Assembly (NCBI RefSeq): GCF_029846635.1
Contig: NZ_JARVTG010000002.1
Location: 1,963,501 to 2,027,500, forward strand
DNA length: 64,000 nt
Direction: 5' to 3'
Source of the DNA: Pokkaliibacter sp. MBI-7
GTDB lineage: Bacteria; Pseudomonadota; Gammaproteobacteria; Pseudomonadales; Balneatricaceae
Positions 35,094 through 44,247 of this stretch are shown one piece after another. The translations under genes and the position numbers were made by a program. Numbering within the stretch: the first letter of the stretch is position 1; each line of letters begins with the position of its first letter. The notes under the pieces are model-generated. The model ran no database searches. It worked only from the letters and a program-made list of their open reading frames with translations, and was not told where the DNA came from.

Positions 35094-36191
35094 TTACTGG
35101 TTAGTCTGAACAGTCGTCCAGGCACGAGTGATAACACGCTCCAGCTTGGCTGAGGCAGGTGTGACCATAAACAGCTTGGCTTTCACATCATCAGATGGGT
35201 AAATGCCTGGGTTGCTCTTGACCGCATCATCAACCAGCTCAGTAGCCTTGGCGTTGGGGTTGGCATACATCACATAGTTGGAGATACCTGCCACTACGTC
35301 AGGCTGCAGAATGAAGTTGATAAATTTGTGGGCATTTTCTGGGTGCTTGGCATCAGCAGGAATGGCCATGGAGTCAACCCACATCTGTGCGCCTTCTTTT
35401 GGAATGCGATACTCCACTTTGACACCATTGGCGGCTTCTGTAGCACGATCAGCGGCCTGCAAAATGTCGCCTGAATAGCCAACGGCTACGCAGATGTCGC
35501 CGTTTGCAAGATCATTAATGTATTGAGACGAGTGGAAGTAGCGAATATAAGGGCGTACTTTCAGCAGCATTTCCTTGGCGGCTTCATAGTCTTTGGGATC
35601 TTCGGAGTTAGGATTTTTACCCATGTAATTCAGGGCAGTCGCCATCACTTCCTTGGGAGAGTCCAGGAAGGCTACACCACAACCTGCCAATTTCTCCATG
35701 TTTTCCGGCTTGAAAACCAGATCCCAGGAATCTACCGGAGCGTTCTCACCCAAAGCAGCCTTCACTTTCTCGGCGTTGTAACCGATACCATTGGTTCCCC
35801 ACATGTAGGGCACGGCATGAGCATTGTCTTTATCCACTGACTGCATGATCTTCATCAGCTGAGGATCCAGATTGCCATAGTTACTCAGTGCGTCTTTTTT
35901 CAGAGGCTGGTAAATGCCTGCCGCTATCTGACGCCCAAGATAGAAATCAGAAGGCACAACCAGATCAAAACCACTGTTACCAGACAATAGCTTGGCATCC
36001 AGCACTTCGTTACTGTCATAAAGGTCATACACCACTTTGATGCCGGTGGCCTTTTCAAAGTTAGCGATAGTGTCTTCAGCAATGTAGTCAGACCAGTTAT
36101 AGATGTGAAGCACCGGCTCTTCTGCTGCCACTGCCGCAGCACTGGTAGCCAATACCGCACTGGCGATGATTGTTTTTACCCACTTGGACAT
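35094..36191 (-). CDS. Periplasmic putrescine/spermidine-binding protein (PotF/SpuD family)
   Basis: A 365-residue ABC-importer binding protein. The signal peptide (first 23 residues) ends AVAAEE and is followed by VLHIYNWSDYIAEDT, the usual PotF N-terminus. Trp and acidic residues that cradle the diamine are suggested by NWSDY, PSDFYLGRQ, YMWGTNGIGYN and VGYSGDI. The gene stands alone between terminators; no PotGHI permease or ATPase is adjacent, so it must work with subunits encoded elsewhere or as a sensor input. GGGAG lies eight bases before the ATG. Confidence 0.9.
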   Translation of the reverse strand: MSKWVKTIIASAVLATSAAAVAAEEPVLHIYNWSDYIAEDTIANFEKATGIKVVYDLYDSNEVLDAKLLSGNSGFDLVVPSDFYLGRQIAAGIYQPLKKDALSNYGNLDPQLMKIMQSVDKDNAHAVPYMWGTNGIGYNAEKVKAALGENAPVDSWDLVFKPENMEKLAGCGVAFLDSPKEVMATALNYMGKNPNSEDPKDYEAAKEMLLKVRPYIRYFHSSQYINDLANGDICVAVGYSGDILQAADRATEAANGVKVEYRIPKEGAQMWVDSMAIPADAKHPENAHKFINFILQPDVVAGISNYVMYANPNAKATELVDDAVKSNPGIYPSDDVKAKLFMVTPASAKLERVITRAWTTVQTNQ

Positions 36192-36482
36192 ATGCTAACT
36201 CCCTTGTTTAGAGATGAAATTTTGGCGTTTATAACAGGATTCTCACCTCAGCCAAAAACATTTTTTATACTCGATATGACAAATAAATTTTCTTGTAAGT
36301 CACTTTATTGGCTTTCGTCTCGTGCAGGCCCTGTCATCGTCCTATTGGTGAACAAAGGGAGACCCTATGACAATACCCATTTGGGTATAGGCCAGGATTC
36401 ATGCAGCCCAGCCTTCTCAAATCTGGCCAATTTATAATCGGAATGCTTATATAGATGCAGCATTCATAACAGAGGACTGTTT

Positions 36483-38231
36483 ATGCCGGCTTCCACTCCC
36501 AAAACCCCCTGGCCAGATACGCTGAATGAGGTTTGGTTACAAAACTTCAGCGAGCAAAGTCGTAAGCAGATCCAGCAGCTCCTCGGCTCGGGTCAGGACG
36601 AAATCCTCAAACAGTACTACGAGTCATGGCAGCACTTTCTGCAAAGCTCCATGGACGATCCGGGCAGATGGTGGAAGACGCTGGTCGAGTATCAACAAAA
36701 ACAGCTCAACCTCTGGCATCAGGCCATGACCGGCAAGAAAGATACAACCACTTCCGGCAGCGCCAGCGACAAACGCTTTCAGGATAAACAATGGAATGAA
36801 CATCCCGTATTTGACTCCATCAAACAGTCTTACTTGCTGATGACCAGCCTGTTCGAGGAAATGACCGACAAGGCGGAGATGGACAGCAAGCAGAAGCAGA
36901 CGCTGAAGTTCTATACCCGACAATTTCTTGATGCCATCTCTCCCAGCAACTTCTTTATGACCAACCCGGAAATCATGCAACTAGCTGTGGAAACCAAGGG
37001 GCAAAGCCTGATTGATGGTTTGGAAAACTTACTTAGCGACCTTGAAAAAGGTCGCATCAGCATGACCGACGAACAAGCGTTCACTCTGGGAGAAAACATT
37101 GCCGTCACTCCCGGCAAGGTAGTATTCCAGAATGAGCTGATGCAACTGATTGAGTATGCCCCCTCTACCGAAAAGGTTTACGAGCGCCCCACACTGATCA
37201 TTCCGCCCTGCATCAACAAGTACTACATTCTGGACCTTCAGCCAGACAACTCCTTTGTCAAATTCTGTGTCGATAGCGGCCAGCACACCTTCCTTGTCTC
37301 CTGGTGTAACCCCACAGCAGCACAAAGCCATCTGAACTGGGATGACTACCTGCAAGAGGGTGTATTCAAAGCACTTGAAGTCGTTCAGAACATTCATGGC
37401 TCTCAGGCGAAAGTGAATGCGGTTGCCTGGTGCATTGGCGGCACGCTGCTAGCCTCTGCGCTGGCTGTCATGGAGAAAAAGAAGGACCGACGTGTGGGGT
37501 CAGCGACCTTTCTCACAACCCTGACTGAATTTAGCGAACCCGGGGAGCTGGGCGTCTTTATCAGCCCAGAACAGGTAGAGGCGCTCATTGAAAAAGTTAA
37601 CGGCGCGGGGTATCTGTCAGGTAAAGACCTTTCCACTACCTTCAACATGCTGCGAGCCAATGACCTTATCTGGTCTTACGTGGTGAACAACTACCTGAAA
37701 GGCAAGCAGCCGCCGCCTTTTGATATTTTGTACTGGAACAGCGACCCGACTAACCTTCCAGCCAGCATGTACAGCTTCTACCTGCGCAAGCTCTATCTGG
37801 AAAACTGCCTTATACAACCAGATGCGCTAACACTATGCGGCGAGCCTGTGGATCTGAGCAAGATATCCATCCCCTGCTACTTTCTCTCTACAGCGGAAGA
37901 CCATATAGCCCCCTGGAAATCAACCTACAAAGGAGCCCGTCACTTTGGCGGCCAGCCTGAGTTTGTACTGGGTGCGAGTGGCCATGTGGCAGGCGTCATT
38001 AACCCCATCAGCAAAAACCGCCGCCATTACTGGACCAACAACAATCTGCCTGACACTGCCGATGAATGGCTGGCAAATGCGACACAGGAGCCGGGTAGCT
38101 GGTGGGGGCACTGGCAACAATGGCTGAAGCGTCGGGCAGGCAAGCAGATCGAAGCACCAGACAGCCCAGGGAATAGCAGCTACCCGCCTTTGGAAGCTGC
38201 ACCAGGTAGCTTCGTCACCACACGACTGTAA
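36483..38231 (+). CDS. phaC: Poly-3-hydroxyalkanoate synthase (class I/II-like)
   Basis: Polymerises 3-hydroxyacyl-CoA into storage polyester on carbonosomes. The 582-residue protein has the PhaC N-terminal domain and an alpha/beta-hydrolase core with the triad Cys317, Asp473 (TAEDHIAPW) and His501 (GASGHVAGVINP). The lipase-like box reads A-W-C-I-G instead of G-x-C-x-G: Ala315 stands in the first Gly position. The ending is hydrophilic. No phaA, phaB, phasin or depolymerase is beside it, so it is a detached synthase; a second copy elsewhere would not surprise. AGAGGA precedes the ATG. Confidence 0.9.
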   Translation: MPASTPKTPWPDTLNEVWLQNFSEQSRKQIQQLLGSGQDEILKQYYESWQHFLQSSMDDPGRWWKTLVEYQQKQLNLWHQAMTGKKDTTTSGSASDKRFQDKQWNEHPVFDSIKQSYLLMTSLFEEMTDKAEMDSKQKQTLKFYTRQFLDAISPSNFFMTNPEIMQLAVETKGQSLIDGLENLLSDLEKGRISMTDEQAFTLGENIAVTPGKVVFQNELMQLIEYAPSTEKVYERPTLIIPPCINKYYILDLQPDNSFVKFCVDSGQHTFLVSWCNPTAAQSHLNWDDYLQEGVFKALEVVQNIHGSQAKVNAVAWCIGGTLLASALAVMEKKKDRRVGSATFLTTLTEFSEPGELGVFISPEQVEALIEKVNGAGYLSGKDLSTTFNMLRANDLIWSYVVNNYLKGKQPPPFDILYWNSDPTNLPASMYSFYLRKLYLENCLIQPDALTLCGEPVDLSKISIPCYFLSTAEDHIAPWKSTYKGARHFGGQPEFVLGASGHVAGVINPISKNRRHYWTNNNLPDTADEWLANATQEPGSWWGHWQQWLKRRAGKQIEAPDSPGNSSYPPLEAAPGSFVTTRL

Positions 38232-38248
38232 CTTTCACCTAAAGCACC

Positions 38249-38282
38249 TAAAGATACGGCCTCAGTTGAGGCCGTATCTTTA
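38249..38282 (+). terminator. phaC terminator
   Basis: A perfect 15-bp stem (38249-38263 with 38268-38282) and a 4-base loop between convergent phaC and the mutarotase gene; works on both strands. Confidence 0.9.
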
Positions 38283-38322
38283 ATAAACCTAAATGGCAGA
38301 CGCAGTCCGCTTCACCTCAGTT

Positions 38323-39186
38323 TCAGGCATGCAGCGGCTCAGCACTCAGCACGGTCTCCAGACCCCAGCTGTCGCCCGGCAGCAAGCTCACCTTGTCTTT
38401 ATGCGTATTAGCCGCTTCAACGCAAATAAAGTGCTCAGCTTCTGCTGAATCCATATCTGCAATGGTGGCTGCTTTTTCTGCGGGATGCCAAACCACTGTC
38501 GAACCGCTGGCAGCCTTGCGTACCCAAATGACACGATTTAACCCCGGATCAAGGACTTTCACCGCACCGGAGTGAACATAGATGCGATCTATTCCTTCCT
38601 GAGGATGAAGCACCCCAGCCTGCACTCCTTCACTACCGGCATTCAACTTATCGACGAACAAACAGCCATCCAACCCCGTCAGGGCAATGTCATTCCATGC
38701 AGATACCTGCAGATACGTATGCAGCGCCTGGGTTAACTCCATCACTTCGGAACCAAGGTTCTGAGAGTGCAGACGCAGTGCAAGCCGATCACTGACCAGC
38801 ACCTCAAGACTAACCTGCAACACTTCATGTTTGAGCGTAGGTTCCAGTAATAGTCGGGCATAGTCCTCTGTCATTTCTGCCTCAACCAGGATCCAGTCCT
38901 GTAAACGCGCAGTACCGTGAAATGGCTCAGTATTTTCAGCAAAGCCAGGCCAGCATAAAGGCACACCACCTCGAATCGGCTTACCTTTCTGCGCGAAAGC
39001 CCTGGTTGACCACCACAACAGATCTTTCTGGCCACATGGCACATAGCTCAACGCATGGGCACCATACAGGCTGATGCAGAACGTACTCCACGCCGTGTTG
39101 ACGCGAAGCAGGGTATGCTCCCCCCAGCGCTCACTTGTAATCCATTCGGGTAACTGCATGGCATGTATCTCAGTTGGAAAGATCAT
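38323..39186 (-). CDS. D-hexose-6-phosphate mutarotase (YeaD-like aldose 1-epimerase)
   Basis: Interconverts alpha- and beta-glucose-6-phosphate. The 287-residue protein has the galactose-mutarotase fold with IRGGVPLCWPGF, HGTARLQDW (His), LHTYLQVS (His) and a C-terminal FICVEAAN with the catalytic Glu. It lies 67 bases downstream of pgi on the same strand, fitting a shared role in glucose-6-phosphate handling. The start is uncertain: 39186 gives the longer form; a Met at 39159 (before QLPEW) has a slightly better ribosome site. Confidence 0.88.
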   Translation of the reverse strand: MIFPTEIHAMQLPEWITSERWGEHTLLRVNTAWSTFCISLYGAHALSYVPCGQKDLLWWSTRAFAQKGKPIRGGVPLCWPGFAENTEPFHGTARLQDWILVEAEMTEDYARLLLEPTLKHEVLQVSLEVLVSDRLALRLHSQNLGSEVMELTQALHTYLQVSAWNDIALTGLDGCLFVDKLNAGSEGVQAGVLHPQEGIDRIYVHSGAVKVLDPGLNRVIWVRKAASGSTVVWHPAEKAATIADMDSAEAEHFICVEAANTHKDKVSLLPGDSWGLETVLSAEPLHA

Positions 39187-39218
39187 TGTTTTGGTATTAC
39201 TCACAACTGCATACTTGC

Positions 39219-39243
39219 AGGCCGAGGAGCACAACCTCGGCCT
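39219..39243. terminator. Hairpin between pgi and the mutarotase gene
   Basis: A 9-bp perfect stem (aggccgagg 39219-39227, cctcggcct 39235-39243) ten bases after the pgi stop. No T-run follows on the minus strand, so it may be a partial attenuator or mRNA stabiliser. Confidence 0.45.
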
Positions 39244-39253
39244 GTTTATGCTA

Positions 39254-40897
39254 TCAGCGGCTGTGAGTACGGAAGATATTCATCAAGCCCTTGGTCGAAC
39301 CATCATAGTGGGTGGATGTATCACCACTTTGCAGCTCATCGTACATACGTTTGGACAACTGCTTGCCCAGCTCCACGCCCCACTGGTCGAAGGGATTGAT
39401 ATTCCAGATCATGCTCTGGGTAAAGACTTTGTGCTCATATAACGCCAGCAGCATACCCAGATTTTTCGGGCTCAACTCATCCAGTACGATAGTTGAACTG
39501 GGACGATTGCCGGGATACATGCGGTGTGGTAACAGACGCTCGATATGTTCTTCATCCAACCCCTCACGCTGTAACTGCGCACGGACGTCCTCCTCAGATT
39601 TACCCGTCATCAGGGCCTGTGACTGAGCCACACAGTTGGCAACCGACAGCAGATGCTGATCGTAGTTGTCTGCACGGGGAGGTTTGCACACCATGATGAA
39701 GTCTGCCGGCACCATCTGATTGCCCTGATGCAACGACTGATAGAAAGCATGCTGACCATTCGGGCCAAACTCGCCCCAGATAACCGCAGAGGTTTCTACA
39801 TCCAGCCATTCACCATCGTTGCTCACGCTTTTACCGCAAGACTCCATTTCCAGCTGCTGCAGATAGTCTGGCAAATACTTCAGGCAACTGGTGTAAGGCA
39901 ACACTACGCGAGAGCCACACTTACAGAAGTTCAGATACCATACATGCAGCAATGCCATGATGACCGGTATGTTCTGCTCCAGCGGAGCAGTACGGAAATG
40001 CTGGTCGGCAATGAAGGCACCATGCAGCAATCCCTCAAAGGTGTGCATGCCCAGATACAGTGCGACTGACAACCCCACGGACGACCACAGGGAGTAACGT
40101 CCCCCCACCCAATGCCAGAACTCAAACTGCTGGCTGCTGGCAACGCCATAAGCCGACATCGCCTGCTTGTTGACCGAAATACCGATCAGCTGGCGGCATG
40201 CCTTCTCGGCATCAGGGCAGGCAGCCAGCAGCCACGCCTTGGCACGATCAGCATTAGCCATGGTATCGATGGTGGTGAAGGTCTTGGAAGTAATGATGAA
40301 TGCCGTCGTCGCAGGATCAAGATGTTTGAGACTATCAACAATCTGTACCCCATCCATCGCAGAAACAAAATGCATGTTGATAGGGCCCGGCTCACCGCTT
40401 TCCAGTGCCAGACAGGCCAGGTTAGGGCCCAGATCGGAACCACCCACGCCAATATGGACGAAATCGCGAATGGCTTCGCCCGTAAAGCCCTTGAACTGAC
40501 CGGAGCGAACCTTGTCAACGAAAGGACGCATCTGATCCAGTACACGCTGTACCTGATGGCTGACCGTTTCCCCTTCTTCATTGACGGAATAGATGGACCG
40601 GTCACGCAGCAAAGTATGCAGAGCCGGGCGATCTTCAGTGATGTTCAGCTTTTTACCACCGAACAGATCCTCAATACGCCCCTGAAGGTTTTGCTGTCTT
40701 GCCAAAGCTACCAGGCGCCGAAGGGTTTCCTCGGTCACCAGCTGTTTGGAGAAGTCGAACATTAAGCCATTCAGCCCCAGCGAAAAGCGCTCGAAACGAT
40801 CCGGATTCTGAGCAAACAGCGTATTCAGGTTCAGATCTCTGGTCGCATCGCGATGGGCTTGCAACGCCTGCCAGGCTGGGGTCATGTTCAACTTCAT
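39254..40897 (-). CDS. pgi: Glucose-6-phosphate isomerase
   Basis: Interconverts glucose-6-phosphate and fructose-6-phosphate. The 547 residues carry the PGI signatures GVGGSDLGPNL, ITSKTFTT, SVGLSVAL, GQHAFYQSLHQG (His) and a C-terminal PFDQWGVELGKQL with the active-site Lys. With Entner-Doudoroff flow, Pgi can run backwards to recycle triose phosphates. AGAGGAA lies eight bases before the ATG. The next gene on the strand is the mutarotase. Confidence 0.97.
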   Translation of the reverse strand: MKLNMTPAWQALQAHRDATRDLNLNTLFAQNPDRFERFSLGLNGLMFDFSKQLVTEETLRRLVALARQQNLQGRIEDLFGGKKLNITEDRPALHTLLRDRSIYSVNEEGETVSHQVQRVLDQMRPFVDKVRSGQFKGFTGEAIRDFVHIGVGGSDLGPNLACLALESGEPGPINMHFVSAMDGVQIVDSLKHLDPATTAFIITSKTFTTIDTMANADRAKAWLLAACPDAEKACRQLIGISVNKQAMSAYGVASSQQFEFWHWVGGRYSLWSSVGLSVALYLGMHTFEGLLHGAFIADQHFRTAPLEQNIPVIMALLHVWYLNFCKCGSRVVLPYTSCLKYLPDYLQQLEMESCGKSVSNDGEWLDVETSAVIWGEFGPNGQHAFYQSLHQGNQMVPADFIMVCKPPRADNYDQHLLSVANCVAQSQALMTGKSEEDVRAQLQREGLDEEHIERLLPHRMYPGNRPSSTIVLDELSPKNLGMLLALYEHKVFTQSMIWNINPFDQWGVELGKQLSKRMYDELQSGDTSTHYDGSTKGLMNIFRTHSR

Positions 40898-41203
40898 TTA
40901 GAGTTTCCTCTTGCGCACTTCCAAAATGGGGTGAAGTGACAGCTCGACTCACCGAAGAAGGTTTGTCAGTTGTCATTTGTAGTTTTATTAACAACAAAAT
41001 AACGAAGAGTGCACACTATAAAGCCAAAACAAGCCTATATAAACACTAGAGACAGGCAAAAAATTTACTAAAATTACCAACAAAATCTTGCCTACACACA
41101 TTGTGAGGAGTAAAGTCTGCCCTGTGAGTAGGTTACCGGACTGAGGGCTTTCGGGTGCTCTTAAACTTATCGGCAGGCCGGTAACCTCGCTCACGATCCC
41201 AGA
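40898..41203. other. 306-base intergenic region with a long imperfect inverted repeat
   Basis: No gene is seen. 41124-41139 (gtgagtaggttaccgg) pairs with 41178-41194, giving a 15-bp stem with one small bulge and a 38-base loop, starting nine bases after the nagZ stop. The pgi-proximal half holds a HexR-like sequence at 41064-41078 (TTTACTAAAATTACC, 11 of 15 positions matching TGTAATTAAATTACA) that could control pgi. Confidence 0.4.
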
Positions 41204-42232
41204 TTATCTCCCCGCTTTTAGCAGATCCTCTCGCTCCTTCATCAACATCTGCACATCAAGCTCCTCACCCTTCTGCATCATCTGCAAAGATCGCTCAACG
41301 CGCTGCTTAACCATGCCTTCAAGTACTGGCAACACCTTGGCCACTTCATACATATCGCTTACAGGGCCATGGGAATTCAGCACCAGATCGACACCTGCAG
41401 CTACCGACCTGGCAGCCCGCTCAGCATGCGTCCCTTCCAGGGCATTCATATGAATGCAGTCCGTAATAATCACACCGCCAAAGCCGATCCGCTCACGCAA
41501 CCAATGACCAATCAGGATTGGCGACTGAGTACAAGGCCGCTCAGCATCCAGCTGCGGATAGACAATATGTGCAGTCATCGCCCAGGGCATATCGTTCAGC
41601 CGACGAAACGGCACCATGTCTGTCGCCAGCAGGGTATCTCCATCCACATCAATAGTCGGCAGCGCAATGTGACTGTCCGCATTGGCACGACCATGCCCAG
41701 GCATGTGTTTGATAATCGGCAGAACCCCTGCACTCAGAAAGCCTTCGCATGCGGCACGCCCCATCGCAGCCACCAGCTCCGGATCCTTTGAAAAAGCGCG
41801 CGAGCCAATCACTTCATTAGCACCATCAACCAGCAAATCCAGTACCGGCGCTGCATCAACATTAATCCCTAACTGCACCAGTTCATGCGCTATCAGCTGG
41901 GCATTGATATAGGCCGCTCGCACACCACGCTCCAGATTTTTCTCCGCTACCACCCCAAGCTCACGCGCCGCAGGATGTGCCACCCACTCTGGTGGCTGCA
42001 GTCGCTGTACACGCCCACCTTCCTCATCAATCAAAATAGGCGCATCTGCCCTACCTACCGCTTCACGGAAGGAATCTGTCAGCCGTTTCAGCTGATCACG
42101 GCTTTCACAGTTGCGCCTGAACAGAATCAGCCCCAGCGGGTTAATATCCCGAAAGAAAGCCATTTCATCGGCACTCAGCGTTACGCCATCACAACCGAAT
42201 ATGCCCGCCAGTGGCGCTGCGTTTGTCATCAT
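41204..42232 (-). CDS. nagZ: Beta-N-acetylglucosaminidase NagZ
   Basis: A cytoplasmic GH3 enzyme that removes GlcNAc from anhydro-muropeptides during cell-wall recycling. It thereby shapes AmpC-inducing signals. The 342-residue protein has LIDEEGGRVQRL, the acid/base loop KHMPGHGRANADSH (His and Asp) and the nucleophile Asp in ITDCIHMNAL. The last motif is usually SDDLSM in this family, so the two residues after the nucleophile are unusual. A good AAGG-N6-ATG supports 42232. It is divergent from the GH114-like gene. Confidence 0.93.
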   Translation of the reverse strand: MMTNAAPLAGIFGCDGVTLSADEMAFFRDINPLGLILFRRNCESRDQLKRLTDSFREAVGRADAPILIDEEGGRVQRLQPPEWVAHPAARELGVVAEKNLERGVRAAYINAQLIAHELVQLGINVDAAPVLDLLVDGANEVIGSRAFSKDPELVAAMGRAACEGFLSAGVLPIIKHMPGHGRANADSHIALPTIDVDGDTLLATDMVPFRRLNDMPWAMTAHIVYPQLDAERPCTQSPILIGHWLRERIGFGGVIITDCIHMNALEGTHAERAARSVAAGVDLVLNSHGPVSDMYEVAKVLPVLEGMVKQRVERSLQMMQKGEELDVQMLMKEREDLLKAGR

Positions 42233-42388
42233 CGATTACCTTGCCAGCCAGAAAGTTTTCGTTATCAACGGTAAAGCCGTCAGCATCTTACCCAGTCACG
42301 CCAATTGCCGCATCCCGATCGCCTTTTTTGATTAGGCGGTTTATCCTTGCACCACCTTTCGGCCTCCTACTGTGGGCATTGAACTGCT

Positions 42389-43180
42389 ATGAGTTACCTG
42401 AGGCATACCGTACTGCCTGCCATACTGCTTGCATTAACCTTTAATGCCTCCGCAGCCTCCTTTCCCAACCCCATATTGCACTGGCAATTACAAAGCTCGG
42501 GGGACTACGCCAACAGCCCCGAAGCAGATGTCTATGATCTGGATTTTCAAAACCTTGCTGCCAGCGATCTGAGCCTGCTAAAGCAACGCAATTCCATGCT
42601 GGTGTGCACTATCAGTGCTGGCACATGGCAAGAGTGGCGACCAGATGCCGACCAATTCCCCGATGACATTCTTGGCAACGATGCAGCGGGCTGGGAAGGT
42701 GAAAAGTGGCTTGATATTCGCGCCACAGACAGCCTGACTCCCATCCTCGACGCTCGCATGCAGCAATGTGCTGATCAGGGCTATCAGGGTGTTGAACTTA
42801 CCAATCTCGACGTATACCAGCAGGACTCTGGCTTCCCTGTGACTCAAGCCGACCAGATCAGCTTCAATCTGCATCTGGCCAGACTGGCACATCAGCACCA
42901 TTTACTGGTCGGCATGCGCGATTCACCACAATTGGTGGGCATCCTTGTCGATGACTTTGATTTTGCTGTTGCTCAGGGTTGCTACAGTGGGAACGGTTGC
43001 GATGCCTACACGCAGTTTGCCTCGCAAAACAAGCCTGTTGTTCTTGTCGAGTTCGCAGATAGCGAAGTAAACCCGGAAGAGCTCTGCCAGTACGCCCAGA
43101 GCAACAAGTTTTCAGCCGTTATCAAACATCGAAACTTTGACCAGTTCAGTCAGTTTTGCCCTACTCCCAGTGCAAACTGA
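42389..43180 (+). CDS. Secreted GH114-like glycosidase (endo-alpha-1,4-polygalactosaminidase family)
   Basis: A 263-residue exported TIM-barrel protein with signal peptide (ends near NASA). Family features are the start LHWQLQSSGDY, YDLDFQN, the VCTISAGTWQEWRPDA strand, GWEGEKWLDIR and GVELTNLDVYQQDSGFPVT. GH114 enzymes cut galactosaminogalactan-type or related polymers. In most relatives the active-site stretch reads D-N-V-D; here the first Asp is Thr (LTNLD), so activity or mechanism may differ. The Shine-Dalgarno is weak. It could hydrolyse its own or foreign biofilm polysaccharide. Confidence 0.8.
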   Translation: MSYLRHTVLPAILLALTFNASAASFPNPILHWQLQSSGDYANSPEADVYDLDFQNLAASDLSLLKQRNSMLVCTISAGTWQEWRPDADQFPDDILGNDAAGWEGEKWLDIRATDSLTPILDARMQQCADQGYQGVELTNLDVYQQDSGFPVTQADQISFNLHLARLAHQHHLLVGMRDSPQLVGILVDDFDFAVAQGCYSGNGCDAYTQFASQNKPVVLVEFADSEVNPEELCQYAQSNKFSAVIKHRNFDQFSQFCPTPSAN

Positions 43181-43196
43181 CACACAAACAGCAGAC

Positions 43197-43225
43197 AAAA
43201 AAAAGCCGAGAGCTTCACTCTCGGC
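43197..43225 (-). terminator. Terminator of the edd-glk operon
   Basis: An 8-bp stem (gccgagag 43205-43212, ctctcggc 43218-43225) followed on the minus strand by an eight-T run (43204-43197). It lies 63 bases after the glk stop. Confidence 0.85.
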
Positions 43226-43287
43226 ACAAGGCACACGGGGATCCCTCCCCACCAGTCAACACACGTTAAAAATTGAACAGAGATGAA

Positions 43288-44247
43288 TTAATGCACTGCA
43301 GCGTTAGCCAGCCCGGCAGCCGCACCCAATAACCCTGGATATTCAGCATTCACCAGCCACACCGGGATTGCTTTCATGTAATCCTTGAAACGGCCTTTCT
43401 CTTCAAACTGCTGACGGAACGGACTTACCAGAAACAACTCTGGAAAACGCGGCACAATGCCGCCGCAGATATACACGCCACCGAGAGCACCAATGGTCAG
43501 CGCTGCGTCACCTGCCACCTCGCCGAGGATGCCACAGAAGTGATTCAGCACCTCCAGACAGAGCTCATCGCCATCCTGCAAAGCCCCGTTAGTGACGTCA
43601 GCTGGCGTGATACAGCGCTCTTCCAGCCCTCTCAGCGCACAATAACCCTGATACAGCAGCAACAGACCCGCACCACTCAGCAGTCGCTCAGCAGAGATTC
43701 GGCTGAAATGCTTCCTGAAGTGCAGCCACAACTGAATTTCCCACTCCGACGTCGGAGCCCAGTTCACGTGCCCACCTTCAGCGGCCAGAGGAATCCAGTC
43801 ATTACCATTGGATACCAGCGCCGACACCCCAAGACCCGTTCCCGGCCCGATCACCAGACGAGGGCGACCATGCAGACTGTCACCAGAACCGACAGCGATT
43901 ACATCACTGTCTGGCACTTGCGGCATACCCAACGCCATCGCCGTGAAGTCGTTAATGCACTTCAGTGTCTGCAACCCAAGCGATACCTGCATGGACGACT
44001 TACTGAAACGCCAGTGGTTGTTGGTCATCTTTACTTCATCGCCATGCACCGGGCAGGCAAAAGCAATACAGGCCTCCTGAACGGTTACACCTACTTGCTG
44101 CAGATATGCCCGCACCGCACCATCCAGATTGTCAAACTCGGCACAAGGCAGCACTTTGATGTGATACAGCTCAACGCTACCGGGATGCACGAGCGCGAAT
44201 CGTGCATTGGTCCCACCGACATCCCCCACAAGAGCCCAATCACTCAT
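43288..44247 (-). CDS. glk: Glucokinase
   Basis: Phosphorylates glucose to glucose-6-phosphate with ATP. The 319-residue ROK-independent glucokinase starts with the phosphate loop GDVGGTNARFAL. The glucose-binding Asn/Asp appear in CINDFTAMA, and GPGTGLGVSAL plus AEGGHVNWAP complete the active site. The start at 44247 lies inside the end of edd, an 8-base overlap, so both are translated together. Together with Edd it feeds the Entner-Doudoroff route. Confidence 0.95.
   Translation of the reverse strand: MSDWALVGDVGGTNARFALVHPGSVELYHIKVLPCAEFDNLDGAVRAYLQQVGVTVQEACIAFACPVHGDEVKMTNNHWRFSKSSMQVSLGLQTLKCINDFTAMALGMPQVPDSDVIAVGSGDSLHGRPRLVIGPGTGLGVSALVSNGNDWIPLAAEGGHVNWAPTSEWEIQLWLHFRKHFSRISAERLLSGAGLLLLYQGYCALRGLEERCITPADVTNGALQDGDELCLEVLNHFCGILGEVAGDAALTIGALGGVYICGGIVPRFPELFLVSPFRQQFEEKGRFKDYMKAIPVWLVNAEYPGLLGAAAGLANAAVH

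Noticed and set aside
40112..40765. 217-residue plus-strand frame over pgi
   Set aside because: Antisense shadow of pgi, no recognisable motif.
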